Of a DNA stretch of 64,000 nt, positions 40,860 to 52,697 are shown piece by piece. Under the pieces are notes generated by a model. That model was given only the letters and a program-made list of their open reading frames with translations, was not told where the DNA came from and searched no databases. The first letter of the stretch is position 1; each line of letters starts with the position of its first letter. Origin of the DNA: Pseudeuparius sepicola (Eukaryota > Arthropoda > Insecta > Coleoptera > Anthribidae). The translations under genes and the position numbers were made by a program. The stretch is taken from assembly GCA_963920635.1 (NCBI GenBank), contig OY987299.1, forward strand, positions 70,724,692 through 70,788,691, given 5' to 3'.

Positions 40860-43246
40860 CACGAACTCACTAAAATCACAAGAGTCTTTTTTTCCTGTGT
40901 AGATAATATGAAATAATAAGTCAGGTGCCGGCCGCCGCCGACGGGTCACACGAGTCTCGCCGATGCCGACGAAGAAGCGCGAATATGTATATTTAAAAAA
41001 ATGGCGGTGGCCTGTTTGCTTTATTGCAAAAATGATATTTTTTGGGAGTTATAGAGGGCGTTCACTTTTCGTTGGCAACACACTGCATAGCTTTTTGGCG
41101 TCGAAGCAATTTTGCTATTATTTTTCATATCAGCAAAGGTGCATAGGTACTATGAAGAGTTCGTGTATAAAAAAACTTCTGTAAATGTAAATCTAAATTA
41201 ACGATTCGATTACCGAATTCTTCTTGAACCCCGTTAGGGTCAGTTGAACATCTATCAATGTTTGATTGGCTAATTATTGTTCTGCATAATAGTGTTGTTA
41301 CGACTAAAAAAGTGCGTTTAAATTCTACTTCTATAAAATGTTTTACATACCTAGTATTCCATATTAATATTTGTGTAATAATAAATAAATCTAACTGAAA
41401 ACTTTCTACACTGTAAGAGCAGCGTCCAGAGATATAGTTTCTAGACTTTGGTAAGAGTTCACTTTAGAGGGATTAGAGTGAATAGGCCATAGGTATAATA
41501 TTATATCACAACTATGATTTGTTTATTTAAAAACAGTAAGCGGTTTCGTTAATCTATAAAATTACATCATCAAGGACTACAATATAAGATTTAAAAAAGT
41601 AAATAAATAAAGGATAATCACTTATAGTCCAAGAGCTTGCAGGAAATTTGAAGGAGATACTTGAAAAAAGATTATAATTATGTAAATGTTTTTAATTGTT
41701 TCAACTTCAACTAAGTAAAGGTTCTTTATTTATTTATACATATACCTACTACCTGCCCTGAGGATGTAGGTAAATTTATAGAGTTGCGAAACCGGTCTCC
41801 GTTTTTAAATAAAGTAATAGTTTTGAGATAATAGGAGCTATTAATTTCTAATCCCTTGTAAATGTTTCATTCAAAGCCCTGTTTTTCCCAGAAAGTTTGT
41901 TTCTCAAACCCTATGCACCTACACTTATACCTAAATCCGAATAATAAGTGTGCAAAATGCAAAATATGTGTTAGTACCCTAGTACCCCTCTCTCAAATTC
42001 TGGGAACCATATTAGGTACGGGAATAAAAGCACACAAGCCCACAAATTACTCCTATTGGTTTCACTGTGACTGTTGCGACATCATTATCAAACATTATAG
42101 GTATTCTTGCCCTGACTGCCGTTCAGTTTCAGAACCTTCTGACAAATCTGAATTATCGAACATCCTAGAAAATGTATTAAAATGTCATAAATTCGACAGA
42201 CTGGAACAATAAAATGTACCCTCTATTTTTATTTTGCCCGATTTTCAACTCAAATGACTTTCGAACAATCTTCTAACGAAGAAGTTTCTAAAACTGTCTG
42301 GATGTCAGAATTATTATCGTTCCCTCTGGAAAGTATATAAATTAGCTTTTATCATGCAACGATTTGATACAATAATCGTACTACATAGGATATTATTCGT
42401 TTTCAAAAAATGCTTCACATGACCCATTTATTTGACAAAAATATTACTTGTACCTATCACATTTTTAAAGTAAAAATCAAGCGCACAATTTGGTCTAGAA
42501 TTTAAATTTACTCTTTTTGCACGACCAGGCCATTTTCTGCCCTAGGTATTAAACCATTTTACACAAAAGCAAAAAGTACTTTGTGATTAATAATTATTTA
42601 TTTATTACTCCTGGAGGAATAATAATAATGAGTATTATTATATGCCAGTCGACATACATAATGTAATATTCTAACATTCAAAACAAGCGAAACACAAATA
42701 AGGGAGACTGAGAGTAATAAAATGAAAAATGAAACATCTGATATCGATTGAAAGTTCCCCTGACGTGGTTCCCGAGCCCGGTGAGGTAGGCCGAAGTAGG
42801 GGGAGTAGGGGAACCACGAGTTCCAGCGAACGCCCGCCCGCCCGTCTATCTCCGTACGTCTAATTCCTGCTCGGATAGCCAATTCACGGATCATTTTATT
42901 GCCGGGCAATGGGTTCGTAGTTTTCAAATCATAGCCAAACGAACAAACGTAACGACTTGAAAGTAGCCTTAAAATAATGTTATCGAATGCCTCAATCGTC
43001 GTTGTGTCTTTCGAATTATTTTTGAGCGGCGGAAATACTCGAAATTCTTAACCGAATATAGTCGAATTTCGGGTATGTTTGGCATTTTTTAACAGTGTCG
43101 CATTAGTCCTGCACAGTTCGTGATACACAACGACGATTCTTCATAGTTTTATCTAAGCCACAAAAAAAATCAAGTGAAAATATTAAGAAATGCAAGTAGG
43201 AGATGTAAACTAGGAAACCCTTGAAAATGGGGGGTATCGTAGCGCC
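40860..43246. other. Right interior of the TTAA element, no recognised gene
   Basis: A 116-codon frame at 41862-42212 has paired cysteines (CAKCKIC, CDCC, CPDC) but matches no family I recognise. A GC-rich patch lies at 42740-42900. Otherwise AT-rich with no clear feature. Confidence 0.35.
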
Positions 43247-43250
43247 TTAA

Positions 43251-43690
43251 AATCAAAAAAAGGGGTAAAAATAAATATTTTGATTCGAAAAAATTACAGC
43301 GTATTGGGGGCATAAGAGGGTAAGTTTCCACCAAATTGTGTGCACAAAATTTTCTTTTTGTGGGAGATAAAAATTAAAAACCAAAAAATCGGTTATTTCG
43401 ATTTTTCGCGGATATTTTGAGGTTATGTGAAAAAAGTGTAAATACAATAGTTGTAGATCTTTTTATTACCTACAACTTTGCCTTTTAGCTTTTTTCAATA
43501 GGAGTTGCAGTTTTGCCGTAAATCGTGATAAACCGTTTTCCACCACTAAAAGATCACCCACTAGAACTTCCGTATCTCAAATCGCCCTTAAATTATGTTT
43601 TCTATTCTTTTTGCTATATTTTCTTCCTTTTCCAATGGGTTTCGTATTACTGTTCAAAATTTTTTCCACTTTTTGCCATTTTCAAAGGCT
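43251..43690 (-). repeat. Outer part of the right arm of palindromic repeat X, with the empty Polinton site
   Basis: Reverse complement of 31768-32050 followed by 15004-15111. The undisturbed target (ACCCAC, 43556-43561) shows the pre-insertion state of the Polinton locus. Confidence 0.88.
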
Positions 43691-44436
43691 TAGGCATTGG
43701 CCTATAATGAAATGCCAAATGGTGACTTTTTGCTAGGTGTACAAATCGACCTCTAATAATTCATAAATAGTAATAATGGACTAATACACCACTTTTTTTT
43801 ATTTGCTCATCGGATAGTATTGGGTGAGATATACTTGCTGTATTTTTTTTAAATTTTTTTTTCGCCCCCGTTTTGCTGCAATTAATTTTTAAAGTTCAAT
43901 ATACGTAACTACCTGTTAGATTTTATTTTTCCCTAAATTTACCGCCATGGCACCAGGTTTGGCAACGCCGCACCTCAATGCCAAGCTGTCAGCCTGCGGA
44001 TCGGATCTCGGATCCCGCGGCCCCGCGTGTTTTACAAGCTTTTATTTTTTATGATTTGAACTATTTTCACCATTCATTCTAATAATCCATGACGGAAATG
44101 AACCATTCTATTTTGCTGAGGAAAATGCTGGGAACACTAGGTATTGGTATTGATGATTCGGACGTTATGCTGGTTGGTTTACAAAACTTTTTTTATTGGA
44201 AACAAGTCGATTTTATCTATAAAACGACACTATTCGTAAGTACCTAACTGAACTTGCACAAATTAGATATCTAGACTTGCTGATATATTAAAGATAATAA
44301 AGAACCAACCAGGGGTAACATTTTAGCTGAAGATTTTAGATTAGTGGCTCTGCCAAACGATTTTTTACTTGTTATCAAGTATATTCCACCGACTGCTAGT
44401 TGTTTGAAGAAACTGATGATATTTTAGGCTCAATAC
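43691..44436. other. Non-coding
   Basis: No gene or clear repeat recognised. A short GC-rich patch occurs near 43965-44035. Confidence 0.35.
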
Positions 44437-44443
44437 CTAGTGT

Positions 44444-44715
44444 CACAGAATAAATAGCTTCACAACAGAAGCGTCCATAAGGACATGTGTCAAAAGGATG
44501 CTCGCTTTGACGCGAAATATCTTCTTAAGGGATAAACATTGTGCATTTTATTTGATTTTACATTAATCCACATTGCAAAGAGATTGTATTAGGACCAAAT
44601 TTATTTATATTTATTTATAAAGTTATTGGTTATTTTCCTGTAAATTGAAATGGAGGCTCGCTTATTTTTGACACGTCTTTATGGACGCTTCTGTTGTGAA
44701 GCTATTTATTCTGTG
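44444..44715. mobile_element. 272-bp MITE with 7-bp target duplication CTAGTGT
   Basis: Termini CACAGAATAAATAGCTTCAC and their reverse complement extend as an imperfect inverted repeat of about 60 bp. CTAGTGT occurs at 44437-44443 and 44716-44722. No coding capacity. Confidence 0.85.
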
Positions 44716-44939
44716 CTAGTGTTAATCAACAGCACTGATTACTACTAAACTGAGAAAAGTCAATCCTATAGAAGTCAAGCACATACCTGGTCCGAATATA
44801 AAAAATTTATTACTTTAATTTCATGAGCCCTTACTTACAGAATTAAGTTAGTAGTTAGACCTGCATCGGTTCAAAAATGTAACGCTAGAATATTGGAGAA
44901 GGTGCCATTGGAGAAGGTCGATTCACTTGGGTAGTGTTC

Positions 44940-44973
44940 GATTTTCACAGCACTCACACTACACCTCCCTTTT
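44940..44973 (-). repeat. Start of the 3' LTR of gypsy element 2, with polypurine tract
   Basis: On the minus strand the purine tract AAAAAAAGGGAGG is followed at 44973 by TGTAGTGTGAGTGCTGTG. The same LTR start recurs at about 50325-50358, presumably the 5' LTR, now separated from gag by a later insertion. The other LTR boundary was not resolved. Confidence 0.5.
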
Positions 44974-45325
44974 TTTAAGAACAAACTTAAGATAAACTTA
45001 TCTCTATTTATTTACAGAGCTTAGTGAAACTTAACTAACCTATTTATATTTATGTACAATCATAATCCATGAGCCTTGTAGGGTTTTTTATACATCGTTT
45101 CGGCTTGGATTGTTTATTTACATATACGTCAAATCCGGGGTTTTAGGTCTATTTGAATCTCTAATTAGGAATTTTCTGTTTCTTTCTACAGTACTACCTT
45201 GATCCAATTTTACCATATAAGTTCTTGGCTTGTCAGGTTTACTCAAAATTGTACCAGACTCCCAAGAAGTCTTATTTTGATTTCGAACTCTCACCTTGTC
45301 ATTAACTTCAAAGTCTTTTAACTCT

Positions 45326-46287
45326 CTAGTATTTTTTATCGAAATAAGTTTTCTGCTTTGTTTGTCTGTTTCCTAAACTACATCTTACCTCTTCCTTCTC
45401 TTTTCCCTTATTAAAAATGACAAATTTTGGTAATAATGAGTTTACGTCTCTGTTAAACAGTAAAGTAGCTGGGGCGGGTATTTTAGAATCTATAGGGGTA
45501 GTACGGTACTCTAGCAGACATAGATAAGGATCTTTATCGTCATCTTCTCCTTTTTTCATTAGGTTTTTGAAAGTTTGGATGGCTCTTTCGACCATACCAT
45601 TGGACTGCGCATAAGTTGGACTCGAAGTCGTGTGCTTCATATTCCAAGACAAACTCCTTAAATAGATCTGAGCTGTAATTCGTACCATTATCATACCTAA
45701 TTGTTTTTGGAATACCGTGGGTGGCAAAAATTGATTTTAGTGCATTTATTGTATGAAAACTGTCAAGTTTCGGTAAAGGTCTCGTTTCTATAAATTTGGA
45801 AAAATAATCTATTGCTAACAGGTAATTTTTTCCTTTAAACTGGTACACATCTGTACCAATGCATTCCCAAACATTACCGGGTATTTGTGACACAATTAGA
45901 GGTTCTTTAGAGTTTGATTTCCGGAATTTTAAACATGTATTACAATTATTAACAAAGTTCTCAATATCTTCATTGATATGAGGCCAGTACAAACATTCTC
46001 TTGCCCTGAGTTGACATTTAATTATACCCATGTGATTGTAATGGATTAAATTTAGCATTACTAGTTGGTACAACAACTTGATTACCTTTAAACAGTACGT
46101 CATTTACACTGATAATTTCATCTCTGAAATTCCAATATTTTTGTAAATCAGTACTTAACTCTTGCTTGTTTTCTGGAAAACCTTTTTTGACTACCTTCAA
46201 TAGATCTTGTAGGACATTATCTTTGCGGGTTTCATTTTGAAAGATTTTAAATTTTCCTTCTGTCATGGGTAAAATTTTTGAAATCAA
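45326..46287 (-). pseudogene. pol: Ty3/gypsy element 2 integrase, frameshifted
   Basis: Frames on the minus strand give the zinc module (HYNHMGIIKC; CNTCLKFRK), the core (CIGTDVYQFKGKNYLLAIDY; TIRYDNGTNYSSDLFKEF) and, after a frame change near 45640, SNGMVERAIQTFKNLMKK with the catalytic Glu. The pieces are collinear but split into three frames. Confidence 0.8.
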
Positions 46288-46310
46288 ATTAACATGAGCT
46301 TGAATTTCTT

Positions 46311-47702
46311 CTAAATTTCATTATGAAAATTTCGTGATAAGAAATCTGCTATTATTAAATCAGAACCTTTTTTATATTGGATGTCAAAATCGTATAGTTG
46401 TAATTTAATTAACATTCGTTGCAAACGTAGTGGGCAATTTACTAAAGGTTTGTTGGAAATAGATACTAGTGGTTTATGGTCTGTCTCAATAATTATTTTC
46501 TTGCCGTAAATATATTGATGAAACCTTGTACAACCAAACACTACTGCGGCCATTTCTTTTTCGATTTGAGCGTACCCTTTTTCAGTATCAGTTAATGCCC
46601 TGGAACTGTAAATTACTGGCAAATTGTCCTGAAGTAGAACTGCACCTAACCCGTTTTGTGATGCATCCACTGACACAACAATAGGTTTTTTAGGATCAAA
46701 ATATTTAAGAACCGGTGTTGAGGTCAACATTTGTTTGATATTATTGTAAGCAACTGTGTGGTTTTCATCCCATTGAAAAACACATTTTTTGCTGAGTAAC
46801 TCTCTTAATTTTGTTGTTTTCTCAGACAAATCTGGTACAAATTTAGATACATATGTAACCAAGCCAAAAAAATTTTCAATTTCCTTCTTATTTTTTGTTA
46901 TTGGTACACTTAAAATACTTTTAATTTTATCATTATCTACTCTTACACCTGAACATGTTAAAATGTGTCCTATAAATTTAAGTTCGCTTACTTCAAATTT
47001 ACATTTATTTTTGTTAAATTTTATATTAGCTTCTCTGGCTTTCTGTAGTACATTTCTGAGATTTCGATCATGTTCCTCTTTATCTTTGCCAAACACTAAC
47101 AAATCATCAACATAACAAACATTACCAGGCAAGCTTTCGAAAATTTGTTTGAAATTCTTATAAAATATTTCTGGGGCTGATGAAATACCGAATGGTAGAC
47201 GCTTGAAAACATATCTACCAAATGGGCTTGCGAAGGTACATAATTTACAGGAGGCATCATCTAGTGGTATCTGGTAAAATCCCATATTAGCATCCAAAAT
47301 GCTAAAAACCGTGGCACTCGTTAACTCACTTAAAATATCTTCGACTGTAGGCATTTGAAAATACTCACGTTTAATTACTTTATTTAGGGGTTGCGGGTCT
47401 AAACAAATTCGGATTTTTCCCGAGGGCTTTCCAACTACCACTAGAGGATGACACCAATCAGTGGGTACAGCTGGTGAATTTCTTTTCACGTCTGCGACTT
47501 GAAAAGTGACGTCAAATTTTTGTTGCCTACCTCTAACCTTACATATTAGAGAAGAAGTACCCAAATTATTAATATTTGAACCATTGTAATCTACAATTTT
47601 TACACTTGGAGTCTCTAACTTAACATTAGGAATTTTTTCAAATAAACGTAATGGGATTACATTTGCTTGAGCACCAGTGTCTAATTTAAATGTCAAAAAC
47701 AC
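46311..47702 (-). pseudogene. pol: Ty3/gypsy element 2 protease-RT-RNase H with internal deletion
   Basis: 463 codons. The protease begins at KLDTGAQANVIPL. The frame then jumps from the protease (VTFQVADVKRN) straight into the RT finger region (PTDWCHPLVVV), so the protease tail and RT start (roughly 100 or more residues) are deleted in frame. RT motifs RICLDPQPLNKVI, SILDANMGFYQIPL, RLPFGISSAPEIF and VCYVDDLLVFG follow, then RNase H (VVSVDASQNGLGAVLL, EKEMAAVVFG, IETDHKPLV, DFLSRN). Confidence 0.88.
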
Positions 47703-47755
47703 TCGTGGCTTTTCACATACCTGGATGTCTTCTGTCCAGTCTTCTTCGTCATCGT

Positions 47756-48612
47756 CTACGTTATGTCTTCTTTCGACACTGTTTCGATGCTGCCAATGAA
47801 CAACTCTTCTTTGTAGTTCTCGTTGACTTCATTATTTGTATCTTCTGTTCTTATCTCTTTGATTTTCTTCACATTGCACATGCTTTGAAAGTGATTTTTC
47901 TGTTTACATTTATGGCATTCCATTCCATATGCCGGACATTCATTCATTTTGTGACTGTACCCACAGCGGTAGCAATTATTGATCATTTTTGCTTTTGCAC
48001 CCTTTGTTTGTTTAATTTGTTGGTATTTCTTAGTTTTCTCTTGTGTGTCCTTTTCTGTGCTTTTCGTGACTTTATTTATTTGGGTGTTTCTTGTCCTAAA
48101 CCCTTTAGCTGACTTTTTGTCGATTCTGCTGATCGGCAAATGTCAAGGCATTTTGTTAGAGTTAAATTATGCTCTGACAGTAACCTTTCTCTTAATTTAT
48201 TGTCACCTAAACCACAAACAATGCGGTCTTTAATTAGCAACTCACAGGTGGCTGCGAGGGCTTTCAATTCAGTGGCATAAACATCTATACTTTCTCCGGG
48301 TTGTTGGCTACGAGTAAAAAACTTGTGTCTTTCAAACGTTGTATTTACCTTGGGCGGGAAATAATTGTCGAATTTTTCTACCAACACTGTAAAATTGTCG
48401 ACTTCTTTCGCCTTTAATTCGAACGTATTGTACAGATCCAACCCATCCGTTCCCATACAGTGCAATAGTAGGCTGAATTTCCTTTTCTCGTCAACCTCTG
48501 GGATTCCAGCAGCACACATATAAATGTTGAAGCTCTGCAGGAACTTGGCCCATGAATTTGCTCCGTCACGCACAGTAAATTTCGGTGGTCGTAGGTCAAT
48601 AGACTGCGTCAT
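47756..48612 (-). pseudogene. gag: Ty3/gypsy element 2 Gag, frameshifted
   Basis: The first frame (48612-48076) is a Gag capsid region (SWAKFLQSFNIYMCAAGI; FFTRSQQPGESIDVYATELK). The overlapping second frame carries two zinc knuckles, CYRCGYSHKMNEC and CHKCKQKNHFQSMC. A frame change near 48080-48140 separates them. Confidence 0.8.
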
Positions 48613-48723
48613 GTCGTATCGTCGCCGTGTACTGTCGAGATCGAAACGCTGTGTTGCTATTTACAACATTTATTATTTACACTATTTACAGAGCTGAGTT
48701 TAGTTATAATTTAGACTTATTAT

Positions 48724-48759
48724 TTAACCCATTAGCGCCTTGCGTTACCATATGGCAAC
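48724..48759. repeat. Possible piggyBac-type terminus next to TTAA
   Basis: TTAA (48724-48727) is followed by CCCATTAGCGCC and the palindromic GTTACCATATGGCAAC (48744-48759). Related copies of the palindrome occur at 49104-49119 and 50059-50074, bracketing the piggyBac fossil. Confidence 0.45.
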
Positions 48760-49198
48760 GTCCAACAGGTGATCTTTTCGACGCGTCCTAACTTGTCAGC
48801 GATTTTATTTCGTTTACGGTAGGAATCTTATTACCGACGTATTACTGTTTGGAATACATTCGTACTGGCAAATTCAGTTTACATTTGATTGTTAGAGTGT
48901 GAGCAGTGCTAGAATATACCATTCAAATAAATCATCGAAAAAAATGGAGCCTCGGTTTGAGTAAGTATGTTTATTTTTATGTGTCACATATTTTTGTTAC
49001 TTTGAATTTATATTTATGTATAGAATGCGTTAGAGTATTCATTGACAAAATATAAAGACATTTTACTAAAAACTAGGTGACTTACATATTCGTAAACATG
49101 ACTGTTGCCATATGCCAACGCTAGGCGCTTACATTCAGTAAATATTTATTTTTTAATTCCAGGAGAGGATTCTCAGTTTCTCAAGCACTAGATATGAT

Positions 49199-49921
49199 TT
49201 ACAATGATGAAACTTAGACCAATGATTAAAATGCTAAAAGATCGATGTATCCACAATTTTGTTCCGGAATTGAACCTAGCATACGATGAATGTATGGTAA
49301 AGTATTATGGGACGCACAGTTGCAAACAGTTTATTTGGGGCAAGCCAATCAGGTTTGGCTACAAAATCTGGAGCCTATAGGCTCCAGATTTAGTGTTTAT
49401 AAACACTAAAGATGGCTACCTAATAAACTTTGATTTTTATCAGGGAAAGAGTCCTAAAATGAATTCGGACTATGATGTTCTATTTGGTAAAGCCGCTAGC
49501 CCACTTCTGATAATGTTAGATGAACTTCCGCTAGGAAAAAGAAAGTTGGGGTATACTTTCTATATGGATAATTTATTTTCTAATCCAGCTCTATTTTCTT
49601 TTTTGCAATTTCGCGGCTATTCCGCCATTGGGACAATTCGAGAAAATAGAAGTCCAACACAGTGCACCCTAACTAACAACTTGCGTATCAAGTTCGTCCT
49701 AAAGGTGCTGGAAGACATGCAGGATCAATAGAGTCCTCAGATAATAGCCGTATTTCAGATAATATTAGATTTGATAGAATTGACCACTTTGTTCGGCATA
49801 CAGAAGGCCATAAAAAAAGAAGGTGCGCGCGCAGTACATGCAAGTCCATAATTAGAACAATGTGCTGGAAGTGTAATGTAGCCTTGTGTATTGACTATTT
49901 CCAACCATTCCATTGTCGATA
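49199..49921 (+). pseudogene. piggyBac-family transposase fossil
   Basis: Plus-strand frames contain YDECMVKYYG and FIWGKPIRFGYKIW, then GYLINFDFYQGKSP, YTFYMDNLFSN and GTIRENR, which are core piggyBac motifs including the acidic catalytic positions. The C-terminal cysteine-rich domain (KKRRCARSTCKS, MCWKCNVALCI) ends at 49919-49921. Frame changes, stops and an inserted palindrome at 49364-49410 disable it. Confidence 0.85.
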
Positions 49922-50675
49922 GCATAAACTGCTATTGCATATTATTGAAAATAATATATACTTGACGATATTACACTGTTTCATTGCTTTCCAAATAACT
50001 GCCAAAACCTTTTTGATTTCTTATAAAATTAGACACTTTGACTTCACAAGCTCCTAGCGTTACCATATGGTAACAGCCTATATTTCAAAAAGTACTACTC
50101 AGATATTTTTGGAATAAAATATTTTCGTTTCAGGGAGTCATTTTTTACAGTTATTTAAGAAAAAATATCGAAATTTGAAAAAATACATAATTCAGGCGTC
50201 TGAAGCCACGCTTTCGTGAGCCCGATCATTCGACAACCTTGTCTAATGTCTACTGTCAAACGTCACCTATGGTGGTCACGCGGTGCGTTCACAGAACACA
50301 ATCAGTTGCGTTCGATTTACTTGGGTAGTGTTCAATTTGCACAGCACTCACACTACAGACGGTCAAGCACCAGTGGCGTAGCTTCAAATTTTGGCCCCCC
50401 CGCCAAAATTAAATCTGGCCCCCCTCCGATGAAATATTTGATCGGAGGGCCCCCCTCAAATTGGAAAATATAGAAAAACATACATGGAGGTGAAACTATC
50501 ACAAAAGTTTTTCAAACAAAAATATATCTACAGGGTGTCCAACTTTAAAACTGTACAAATTCGTAAAATCTTCATTTTTGAAGATAATCACTTGAACTTT
50601 TTTTTGCTAGCAAAAGTCGGTTCTTTTGACCTCTTTACCATTTTTACCATCTTTTGACCTCTTTACCATTTTTAA

Positions 50676-50905
50676 AATGCAAATCCAGGGCGTGCTGCGA
50701 TTTTTTTATACCTTCGATTTTCACAAAACCATTTAGCGATTTTTTATTTAAAATCTGATCACACAGCGTTAATCAAAACACCCAAAAACCTCCATATACC
50801 AAATTTGATCAAAAAATATACAGGGAGGATGTCAAATTTTAGGAAAAATAAGAATTTTAAAGGCATCTCCCACACAGAAAATATACGCTACGCGGACAGA
50901 AGTTC
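50676..50905 (+). repeat. Left inner inverted arm of the hAT element
   Basis: Mirrored in the right arm. The most exact block is 50874-50905 against 55252-55283 (about 32 bp containing ATATACGCTACGCGGACAG). The outer part 50676-50860 mirrors about 55890-56163. Confidence 0.8.
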
Positions 50906-50936
50906 CACACAATGCAATTATTTGGCAGCCCGAAAG

Positions 50937-50962
50937 GAAGCCGGCTTTCAAAAGCCGGCTTC
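50937..50962. other. Perfect 12-bp-arm hairpin
   Basis: GAAGCCGGCTTT and AAAGCCGGCTTC around a 2-base spacer. No associated gene. Confidence 0.6.
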
Positions 50963-51229
50963 TCCTGGCTTTCAGCAGTGTCTATAGAAGAATTCTTCCA
51001 TAGTTCTGCCTTCACGGCCGTGGTACTTTCATTACTCAATACTAGGCGGCAGCACGCTAGGAAAAAGCATCCGAAAGCGGCGTTGCCGGATTGTGCAAAC
51101 AGTCTGTGGTTTTACCGAACTATAAAAATAAAGAGAAGATCTTTAATAAAATGAGCTTGCCCATTTAGAATTCAAGGTTAACAGTGAGGCTGTCAGCAGT
51201 AACTATAGAATTCTTCCCTCGAGAGATTT

Positions 51230-52697
51230 ATTTTTATCGTCGTTTTTAGAAATGATATCCAATATTTTACTAATCATGGCTGAAAAAATTACGGCGCAAA
51301 AACACCCTTCAAGGAAAAAAAATTATAACGACATTGTTGTTGGTCCGATTATCTGCCCCGTTTTTAGTAACGACGTTGCAAATTATTCCAGATGCTTGAA
51401 CCCGTGTTAGAAACAATTTACGGGCAAAAATCCCTTCCAACCCTCAGATATATTTGCTTTTGGTCCGACTATCGTAGTTTTTGGAAAGCGTAGCCACTAT
51501 AAACTATAACTCTTATTTCACGAATCCGTGGTAGAAAAAATTTACAAGACAAAAACTACCCCATGCGCCCTCTGAAAAAATTGATAATTCCATTGTTCTT
51601 AGTTCGATCTTCACCGTTTTAGCAAGGACGTTACAAATGATACCAAATTCACGAATTAGTGGTTGAAAAAAAATTGTTAGGAAAAAACTACACCCTCCCC
51701 CAGATATTGCTTTTGAGACGATTAGGTATTTAGTCGTTTTTTGAAGGGGCATTTATTATTTACTATAACCGTATTTCACCAATAGGTGGTTGAAAACATT
51801 TGCGGGCAAAAACTACCCCTTCCCACCCCCGGAAGTTTGTTTTTAATTTGATTATTGTCGTTTTTTGAAAATGCAATCACTATATTCCTTATTTCACGAA
51901 TGCGTGGTTGAAAACATTTGCGGGGCAAAAACTACCCCTTCCAACCCCCGGAAGTTCGTTTATAATTTGATTATTGCCGTTTTTTGAAAATGCAATCACT
52001 ATATTCCTTATATCACGAATGCGTGGTTGAAAACATTTGGGGGGCAAAAACTACCCCTTCCCACCCCGAAAGTTTGTTTTTAATTTGATTATTGTCATTT
52101 TTTGAAAATGCAATCACTATATTCCTTATATCGCGAATGCGTGGTTGAAAACATTTGGGGGCAAAAACTACCCCTTCCCACCCCCGAAAGTTTGTTTTTA
52201 ATTTTATTATTGTCGTTTTTTGAAAACACATTCACTACATCTCTTATTTCACGAATCTGGGGTTGAAAACATTTACGGGGCAAAAACTACCCCTTCCCAC
52301 CCCCGGAAGTTCGTTTTTAATTTGATTATTGCCGTTTTATGAAAATGCAATCACTATATTCCTTATTTCACGAATCCGTGGTTGAAAACATTTTCGGGGC
52401 AAAAACTACCCCTTCCCACGCCAGAAAGTTTGTTTTTAATTTGATTATTGTCGTTTTTTGAGAACACATTCACTACATCCTTTATTTCACGAATCCGTGG
52501 TTGAAAACATTTGCGGGGCAAAAACTACCCCTTCCCACCCCCGGAAGTTCGTTTTTAATTTGATTATTGCCGTTTTTTGAAAATGCAATCACTATATCCC
52601 TTATTTCACGAATCCGTGGTTGAAAACATTTGCGGGGTAGAAACTACCCCTTCCCACCCCGAAAGTTTGTTTTTAATTTGATTATTGTCGTTTTTTG
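51230..52697 (+). repeat. Satellite array 1, ~118-bp monomer
   Basis: The block GTGGTTGAAAACATTTGCGG recurs at about 51786, 51904, 52023, 52141, 52259, 52378, 52497 and 52617 (spacing 118-120 bp). Four more diverged copies lie upstream (51281, 51403, 51532, 51659) with 122-129-bp spacing. Confidence 0.93.

Larger units (their letters stand above)
36895..43246. mobile_element. 6.35-kb piggyBac-type insertion with TTAA duplication
   Basis: TTAA at 36891-36894 and at 43247-43250 flank it. The uninterrupted arm of X near 32050-32080 has a single TTAA at the equivalent site. The ends GAGGCTACGATAC and GTATCGTAGCGCC form a 13-bp inverted repeat with two mismatches; a 13-bp repeat and TTAA specificity fit piggyBac. 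No transposase of that family was found inside, so it is probably non-autonomous. Confidence 0.8.

Noticed and set aside
41862..42212. Cys-rich zinc-finger protein
   Set aside because: Paired cysteines are suggestive, but spacing fits no family I know and there is no supporting context; left as a note.
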